NCBI GenBank assembly: GCA_963522175.1
Contig: CAUQXC010000001.1
Coordinates: 186,001-250,000 of the forward strand
Reading direction: 5' to 3'
Source: CAKAHY01 sp963522175
Lineage (GTDB): Bacteria; Bacillota; Clostridia; Lachnospirales; Lachnospiraceae
Length of the DNA stretch: 64,000 bases
Position numbers and translations under genes: made by a program. Below the pieces are notes generated by a model. It ran no database searches. It was not told the origin of the DNA and was given only the letters and a program-made list of their open reading frames with translations. Positions 59,214-64,000 of the stretch are shown piece after piece. Each line of letters opens with the position of its first letter. The first letter of the stretch is position 1.

Positions 59214-60149
59214 CTACTCCTGTTTTTGTTTGATATAATACTTTCTTGCATAGTCTATAGGGTCATAGCTTTCCTTCGCTTTCCTTAAGCCCTCTATTCC
59301 CAAGTCGTCTTCTCTGTTGACAATATCCACATCCGGAAACTCGTTGACCTGAAATTCCTTATTTATGAACTGATACAAGCCTGTTATCTCGGGATTTGCC
59401 TTTTCTATATGAACAACCGACATATTATGTCTTTTGTTAAGGCTTCCTATGGTAAAAGCTTCAAGCTCTCCGTCCACATACACTCCCGCCATGTGTATAT
59501 TTAAAAGCTTACAATTTAAAAGCACCTCATGTATGCCCTCAACTTCGGGATCAAGGTGTTTTTCAACCTCCTGTCCCTTTTGTATTCTCCACTTGTCAAG
59601 AAACTTAAAAACATCGTTTCTGTCGGAACATGCAAGATTTCTATATTCATATCTTCCTTCATAGGTTTTAATAAAATTGTTGTAAAGATTTTTCTTTTTA
59701 TGCAGCTTACGCCCTGTAAGAGTCCTCATCCTCTCACCCGAGTATATATAGTCCTTAAGCTCCGTTTCTTCCTTAACTTCAAACTTTTCCTTATCAAGAT
59801 TAAGTGCCAGAACTCCGTCCTCATCGGCAAGATGTATTTTAAAGGTTTTTTTCAAAACCTTATTAAAATACTCCACCGTCAGGTTGAAGCAATACTCCAA
59901 ATCTTCTTCTTTGCATAAAGGCATGGCGGAAAAAGGAGATTCTTCATTACTTCCCATAAGCCATAAAAGACCTACGTCCTCTCCGTCCCTTTTTGCCACT
60001 GCCGCCTTTACATTATGGTAATCTTTCCATATAAAGCTTTCAAGGCTGACACTGTCACAGGTTTTATTGTCTCTCAACTCATAAAACTTATTGTAATAAT
60101 GCATGTCCTCGGCTTTTACTCTTTTAAATTCCAATTCTTCCGCTCTCAT
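59214..60149 (-). CDS. DUF2156 protein (aminoacyl-transferase-like)
   Basis: A 311-residue soluble protein of the DUF2156 family, which has the tandem GNAT fold of the catalytic half of lysyl-phosphatidylglycerol synthase (MprF). It shows LRDNKTCDSVSLESFIWKDY at the start, HKKKNLYNNF near residue 150, and VNREDDLGIEGLRKAKESY at the C-terminus. No membrane part, so the acceptor is unclear. First gene of a four-gene operon. Confidence 0.85.
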   Translation of the reverse strand: MRAEELEFKRVKAEDMHYYNKFYELRDNKTCDSVSLESFIWKDYHNVKAAVAKRDGEDVGLLWLMGSNEESPFSAMPLCKEEDLEYCFNLTVEYFNKVLKKTFKIHLADEDGVLALNLDKEKFEVKEETELKDYIYSGERMRTLTGRKLHKKKNLYNNFIKTYEGRYEYRNLACSDRNDVFKFLDKWRIQKGQEVEKHLDPEVEGIHEVLLNCKLLNIHMAGVYVDGELEAFTIGSLNKRHNMSVVHIEKANPEITGLYQFINKEFQVNEFPDVDIVNREDDLGIEGLRKAKESYDPIDYARKYYIKQKQE

Positions 60150-60260
60150 ATTTTCTTTCCTTTTCTTGCATTTAGAGCAATTATAACATTAATGCCCGTA
60201 AAATGGCATAAAATATTTATTAAATTAATTGTGCACAATGTTTTTTATTGTAAAAGAAGC

Positions 60261-60278
60261 TTTTGCCGAGCGGCAAAA
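60261..60278 (-). terminator. Short hairpin after the cad ATPase gene
   Basis: TTTTGCC-GAGC-GGCAAAA (60261-60278) lies 15 bases past the ATPase stop on the minus strand, followed there by an interrupted T run (GCTTCTTTTAC). In the same gap a perfect palindrome ATTGTGCACAAT lies at 60228-60239; its role is unknown. Confidence 0.6.
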
Positions 60279-60293
60279 ACCTCTTCCTATTTT

Positions 60294-62180
60294 TTATAAA
60301 TTTTTGGTATTAAGATTTCTCATTGAATTGAGTACCGCTATAATCGTAACTCCGACATCGGCAAAAACCGCCGTCCACATTCCCGTGTATCCGAAAGCCG
60401 TCAGTATGAGAACCACAACCTTTACTCCCAAAGCAAAGACAACATTCTGTCTTGATATGGAAAGCGTCCTTTTTGCAAGCTTTATGATCCTTACCAATGC
60501 ACTCGGCTCATCACTCATTATCACCACATCCGCAGCTTCTATAGCCGCATCCGAGCCTAAACCTCCCATAGCTGCGCCTACATCCGCTCTGGCAAGAACA
60601 GGAGCATCATTAATTCCGTCTCCCACAAAGACAACACACGAATCTTTAGTCTTCTTGGCAATGACTTTTTCAAGCTCATTAAGCTTATCTATAGGTAAAA
60701 GCTCCGCATAAACCCTGTCTACACCGAGACTTTCACAAACTCCTCTTGCAATCTCTTCGTTGTCTCCGGTAAGCATGACAGTTTCCTTTACTCCCGACTT
60801 TTTAAGGCCTTCTATGGCGGATTTCGCGTCTTCCTTTACTCTGTCGGAAATAACGAAGCTTGCTATAAGCTTCCCTTCAAGAGCCAGATAAATTATTGTA
60901 CCTATGAAGTCCGGCTTTTCAAAGCTTATATTATTCTTTGTCATAAGCTTGTCGTTTCCGAGTAAAACCTCTTTGGAATCTATTTTTACACTTATCCCGT
61001 GACCGCTTATGTCAAGCAGATCCTCAACTCTCGTCTCATCGAAAACGTATTCTCCGTACTTGGAAGTAAATTCCTTTTTTACGGACAGAGCTATAGGATG
61101 GGATGAATAATTTTCGGCATAAGCCGCAAGCTCCAGAGCGACTTTTTCTTCCGTATCAAAGCAATCGATATGAACAATTTCAAAAACTCCCTTTGTAAGA
61201 GTTCCCGTCTTATCAAATACAACCGTTTCCGTATCCGCCAAAGCCTCAAGATAATTGCTTCCCTTAACCAAAACTCCGACACTTGAGGCCGCACCTACAC
61301 CCGCAAAAAATGACAGCGGTACGGACACAACGAGAGCGCAAGGACAGGACACGACTAAAAATGACAGGGCTCTGTACATCCATACGGAAAACATATCAAA
61401 GCCGGTGAAAAACGGCGGTATAAATGCAATAACGACAGCCAAAAAGACTACTATAGGCGAATAAATCTTTGCAAATTTAGTTATGAAGGTTTCGGACCTT
61501 GATTTCTTACTGCTTGCATTTTCAACCATATCTATAATCTTGCTTGCGGTAGACTCCGAAAACTCCTTTTCGACCTCGAGAGTAAGCAAAGAATCCGTAT
61601 TTATAAAACCGCTGAGAACCGTATCTCCTTCTTTTGCCTTTCTCGGAACCGATTCTCCCGTAAGTGCCGAAGTATCAAGCATGGCACTTCCCGATATGAC
61701 TTTTCCGTCAAGAGGTACTTTTTCCCCGGGCTTTATGAGGATTTTGCTGCCTACCTCCACATCATAAGGGTCCACCGCTTCAACTTCTCCGTCTTCTTTT
61801 ACAAGGTTTGCATAGTCCGGTCTTATATCCATAAGCTCCGTTATGGATTTCCTCGACTTGTCAACAGCCATAGCTTGGAAAAGCTCCCCAACCTCATAAA
61901 ACAGCATAACGGCAACGGCTTCCGCAAAATCTCCCAGACAAAAAGCTCCTATTGTGGCTATGCTCATAAGAAAGTTTTCGTCAAATACCTGTCCGCCTTT
62001 TATATTATTGAATGCCTTAAGCAGTATACTCTTTCCGACTATGATATAAGCAAGTATGAAAACGGCTCCGGCAATGTAATGCATATTCCAAAAAGGAAGC
62101 CTGTTTATAATCATTCCCGCAACAAAAAGCACAAAGGCGCCGAGAACCTTATTCAGTCTTTTTTTCTGTTTCCTGTTCAT
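60294..62180 (-). CDS. cadA: Zn/Cd/Pb-transporting P1B-type ATPase
   Basis: A 628-residue P1B ATPase with six to eight membrane helices. It has TGES (actuator), the metal-site motif SCPCALV, DKTGTLTKG (phosphorylated aspartate), SSHPIALS, MLTGDNEE and VGDGINDAPVL. CPC plus the adjacent CadC-like regulator points to zinc, cadmium or lead export. It lacks the usual N-terminal metal-binding domain, which is encoded separately 12 bases upstream. Confidence 0.92.
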   Translation of the reverse strand: MNRKQKKRLNKVLGAFVLFVAGMIINRLPFWNMHYIAGAVFILAYIIVGKSILLKAFNNIKGGQVFDENFLMSIATIGAFCLGDFAEAVAVMLFYEVGELFQAMAVDKSRKSITELMDIRPDYANLVKEDGEVEAVDPYDVEVGSKILIKPGEKVPLDGKVISGSAMLDTSALTGESVPRKAKEGDTVLSGFINTDSLLTLEVEKEFSESTASKIIDMVENASSKKSRSETFITKFAKIYSPIVVFLAVVIAFIPPFFTGFDMFSVWMYRALSFLVVSCPCALVVSVPLSFFAGVGAASSVGVLVKGSNYLEALADTETVVFDKTGTLTKGVFEIVHIDCFDTEEKVALELAAYAENYSSHPIALSVKKEFTSKYGEYVFDETRVEDLLDISGHGISVKIDSKEVLLGNDKLMTKNNISFEKPDFIGTIIYLALEGKLIASFVISDRVKEDAKSAIEGLKKSGVKETVMLTGDNEEIARGVCESLGVDRVYAELLPIDKLNELEKVIAKKTKDSCVVFVGDGINDAPVLARADVGAAMGGLGSDAAIEAADVVIMSDEPSALVRIIKLAKRTLSISRQNVVFALGVKVVVLILTAFGYTGMWTAVFADVGVTIIAVLNSMRNLNTKNL

Positions 62181-62192
62181 AAACTACCTCTT

Positions 62193-62408
62193 TTATGCTC
62201 TCCTTAATTCACAATCCGGTTCTTCTTTTTTAATAAGTTCAAGAACCCTCTCCTCCACCTCTTTGATGTTTTCGGCTTCAAAGCTTAATTTTTGTGTTAT
62301 AAAGTTTACGCTTGCGCTTATCACTCCTTCAACACCTGCAATCTTATCCTCCAGCTTCTGTGCGCAACAGGCGCAATCAATACCTTCAAATCTGTAAACT
62401 CTTTTCAT
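62193..62408 (-). CDS. Free-standing heavy-metal-associated (HMA) domain protein
   Basis: A 71-residue ferredoxin-fold HMA domain with the metal motif GIDCACC near residue 9 and SASVNFITQKLSFE later. It corresponds to the N-terminal domain missing from the ATPase and probably hands metal to it in trans. The cysteine near the end (EPDCELRRA) could be an extra ligand. Encoded between the regulator (13-base gap) and the ATPase. Confidence 0.88.
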   Translation of the reverse strand: MKRVYRFEGIDCACCAQKLEDKIAGVEGVISASVNFITQKLSFEAENIKEVEERVLELIKKEEPDCELRRA

Positions 62409-62421
62409 TTGTCTCCTCCTT

Positions 62422-62784
62422 TTAATCCCTATGTGCCAAATGCTCCATAGCCGTCTCGAATATCAGCTTTACATGCATGTCATTCAGCGAATAATAAACT
62501 GTTTTTCCGTCCCTTCTGTGCTTTACCAGTCTGGCTTTCCTGAGTGTTGCCAGCTGATGAGATATGGCGGACTTCGTCATACCCAAAACATTGCATATAT
62601 CACACACACAAAGTTCATGCTTATCAAGTGCAAATAATATTTTCGTTCTTGTAGGATCCCCTATTATCTTAAAAAACGTTGATATTTCCAAAATTTTGCC
62701 CTCGGGTAACATACTCTCCTTAATATCACTTACAGCACCCTCATGTATTATATTGCAATCACATACATATTCCGATTTCGGCAT
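62422..62784 (-). CDS. cadC: CadC/SmtB-type ArsR-family metal sensor
   Basis: A 120-residue winged-helix repressor with the CadC-like metal site: cysteines in YVCDCNIIHE at the N-terminus and ELCVCDICNVL in helix 3. Recognition helix SAISHQLATLRKA and wing HRRDGKTVYYSL follow. A C-terminal histidine pair (MEHLAHRD) may be a second site. Releases DNA on binding Cd/Pb/Zn in known members. Its operator lies within its own promoter. Confidence 0.9.
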   Translation of the reverse strand: MPKSEYVCDCNIIHEGAVSDIKESMLPEGKILEISTFFKIIGDPTRTKILFALDKHELCVCDICNVLGMTKSAISHQLATLRKARLVKHRRDGKTVYYSLNDMHVKLIFETAMEHLAHRD

Positions 62785-62828
62785 CTTTACCTCCTATAGT
62801 TAAGTGGTTGCTCAACTGTTATGCTTGT

Positions 62829-62858
62829 ATTATAGTTGAACATATGCTCAACTGTCAA
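62829..62858 (-). promoter_or_regulatory. cad operon promoter with ArsR/SmtB-type operator
   Basis: Consensus hexamers TTGACA (62853-62858) and TATAAT (62829-62834) on the minus strand, 18 bases apart. The spacer itself is the imperfect palindrome GTTGAGCATATGTTCAAC, the 12-2-12-like operator type of SmtB/CadC. A second GTTGAG...CTTAAC pair follows near 62795-62815. Confidence 0.8.
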
Positions 62859-62913
62859 GTGTTTTTTATTCTTTTAAAAATAAATCCAACATGATAATAT
62901 ATCTATGTAGATA

Positions 62914-63111
62914 TATTCTATATATTATTTAGAAAGATTGAAAGAGTATTTTATAAATAGCATAGAATTAATAATACCGGTCGATAAACACAGAAACTTA
63001 AATCAGTTTAAGAAAAACACTTCCAAAACAGCTTCGGAGTACAGACTTAGCCTAAGTCAATTTGCCGTACGGAAAGCTTTATACAGTAAAGAAGAATTAC
63101 CGTATCTATAA
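62914..63111 (+). pseudogene. Possible 3' remnant of a gene upstream of pirin
   Basis: A start-less open frame of about 65 codons reading ...IELIIPVDKHRNLNQFKK and ending SLSQFAVRKALYSKEELPYL. It looks protein-like but matches nothing I know, and it may be chance. It contains the palindrome GACTTA-GCC-TAAGTC. Otherwise the 62859-63132 gap shows only AT-rich sequence. Confidence 0.25.
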
Positions 63112-63132
63112 GAAATCAGGAGGAAAACTGTA

Positions 63133-63972
63133 ATGAACAGACAAATAAAAATCAAAATAAAAGGATTCAGAACAACGGACGGAGCCGGGGTAAGTCTTGT
63201 AAGGGTATTGGGGCAACAAACAATGAAGGAATTTGACCCCATCCTTATGCTTGACTCTTTTGACAGCACAAATCCGGATGAATATACCGCCGGCTTTCCC
63301 ATGCACCCTCATAGGGGTATAGAGACAATAAGTTATCTTTATAAAGGTAAGATGGTTCACAAAGACAGCCTCGGCAATGAGGAGACGATAAGCAGCGGAG
63401 AACTTCAATGGATGAATTCAGGTTCCGGTATTTTGCATGAGGAAATGCTGCCGGCGTCTGACAGGCTTCTGGGCGTACAGCTTTGGCTGAACCTTCCGGC
63501 AGAAGCCAAAATGTCAAAACCGAGCTATAGAGGTATTAAAAATGCCGATATAAAGGAAGTAGAATTTAAAGGCGGCCATTTAAGACTTCTTGCGGGCGTG
63601 TACAAGGAATATGAAGGTCACAAGAGAAAACATCTGCCTATAGACTACTATGATATTCACCTTGAACCTGACAGCGAGTTCTCGCTTGACACTGCTTTCG
63701 ATGCCTCCGCTATGATTTTTACTCTCCTCGGTGAAGTTTTTGTAGAAGGAGCAAAAATAGAAGAAAAGACTGCCGTAAAGCTTACAGACGGAGATAAACT
63801 GACTATCCGAACCGGAGAAAAAGAAGCTCAAATTTTATTTATAAGTTCTAAAAGACTGGATGAAAATATCGCTTGGGCGGGTCCTATAGTGATGAATTCT
63901 GAAAAAGAGATTCAAGAAGCATTTACAGAGCTTAGAAATAATACTTTCATTAAAGATAAAACAAAGTACTAG
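63133..63972 (+). CDS. Pirin-family protein
   Basis: A 279-residue bicupin of the pirin family. The N-terminal metal site is complete: GFPMHPHRGIETISY (two histidines), MVHKDS and SGILHEEML (glutamate). FDSTNPDE near the start and a C-terminal PIVMNSEKEI stretch are also typical. Bacterial pirins act as quercetinases or modulate dehydrogenases, and which applies here is unknown. AGGAGG lies upstream at somewhat long spacing. Confidence 0.9.
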   Translation: MNRQIKIKIKGFRTTDGAGVSLVRVLGQQTMKEFDPILMLDSFDSTNPDEYTAGFPMHPHRGIETISYLYKGKMVHKDSLGNEETISSGELQWMNSGSGILHEEMLPASDRLLGVQLWLNLPAEAKMSKPSYRGIKNADIKEVEFKGGHLRLLAGVYKEYEGHKRKHLPIDYYDIHLEPDSEFSLDTAFDASAMIFTLLGEVFVEGAKIEEKTAVKLTDGDKLTIRTGEKEAQILFISSKRLDENIAWAGPIVMNSEKEIQEAFTELRNNTFIKDKTKY

Positions 63973-64000
63973 AATATAAATAATCAGGGATTTATCCGGA

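Overview
This AT-rich window looks like chromosome from an anaerobic, probably host-associated member of the Clostridia. The pointers are Bacillota-type promoters and GGAGG ribosome sites, PadR/DUF1700/DUF4097 and OhrR modules, an anaerobic (cobalt-early) tetrapyrrole set, an AhpC/AhpF-like peroxide system, a KWYYF-type cell-wall-binding protein and many cobalamin-dependent radical SAM enzymes. I cannot name the genus from sequence alone. Most genes lie on the minus strand in compact operons.

Layout. 0-2.8 kb: nrdR-yqeG-aroE-aroQ and the start of a CPBP protease. 2.8-6.3 kb: a YprB-like nuclease, then ahpC and an AhpF-like reductase behind a Fur/PerR-type box. 6.3-10.6 kb: accessory DNA holding a 1,491-bp tandem duplication of orphan toxin tips (TNT NAD-glycohydrolase fragments) and probable immunity genes, next to a broken toxin remnant with 13-residue repeats. 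10.6-16.9 kb: a sugar operon (ABC transporter, Gfo/Idh dehydrogenase, two TIM-barrel isomerases). 17-19.5 kb: a LuxE-LuxC fatty acyl reductase pair without luciferase. 19.5-21.5 kb: a RloA/RloB-like ATPase-TOPRIM pair, probably anti-phage, with an IS256 scar. 21.7-24.8 kb: hemerythrin plus an unknown partner, and the PadR module. 25-27.3 kb: trxA-trxB-gpx-ohrR.

27.4-35.5 kb is the most striking region. It is a seven-gene, tightly coupled operon with one SAM methyltransferase, four cobalamin-binding-type radical SAM enzymes and two GNAT/FemAB-type acyltransferases. Its product is not recognisable. 36.6-41.3 kb encodes porphobilinogen-to-cobalt-sirohydrochlorin enzymes (hemB, hemC, cobA-hemD, precorrin-2 dehydrogenase, cbiK), the front end of cobalamin synthesis that those radical SAM enzymes would need. 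A tRNA-Leu(CAG) follows.

41.5-48 kb is a mixed region: a VWA lipoprotein whose promoter abuts an IS3-family remnant, a glycosidase-like protein, GNAT, SDR, a truncated HipA-like gene and aroK. 48.1-54.3 kb is an ECF importer plus two ABC half-transporters of the YbtP/YbtQ-like type behind a TetR-type operator. 54.4-64 kb holds an Imm1-like protein, a cell-wall-binding protein, ABC-F, DUF951 and two acyl/aminoacyltransferase-like genes, a CadC-HMA-CadA metal efflux operon with a near-consensus promoter carrying its operator, and pirin.

Functional identities rest on motifs read by eye. Promoter and operator calls are pattern matches, not measurements.
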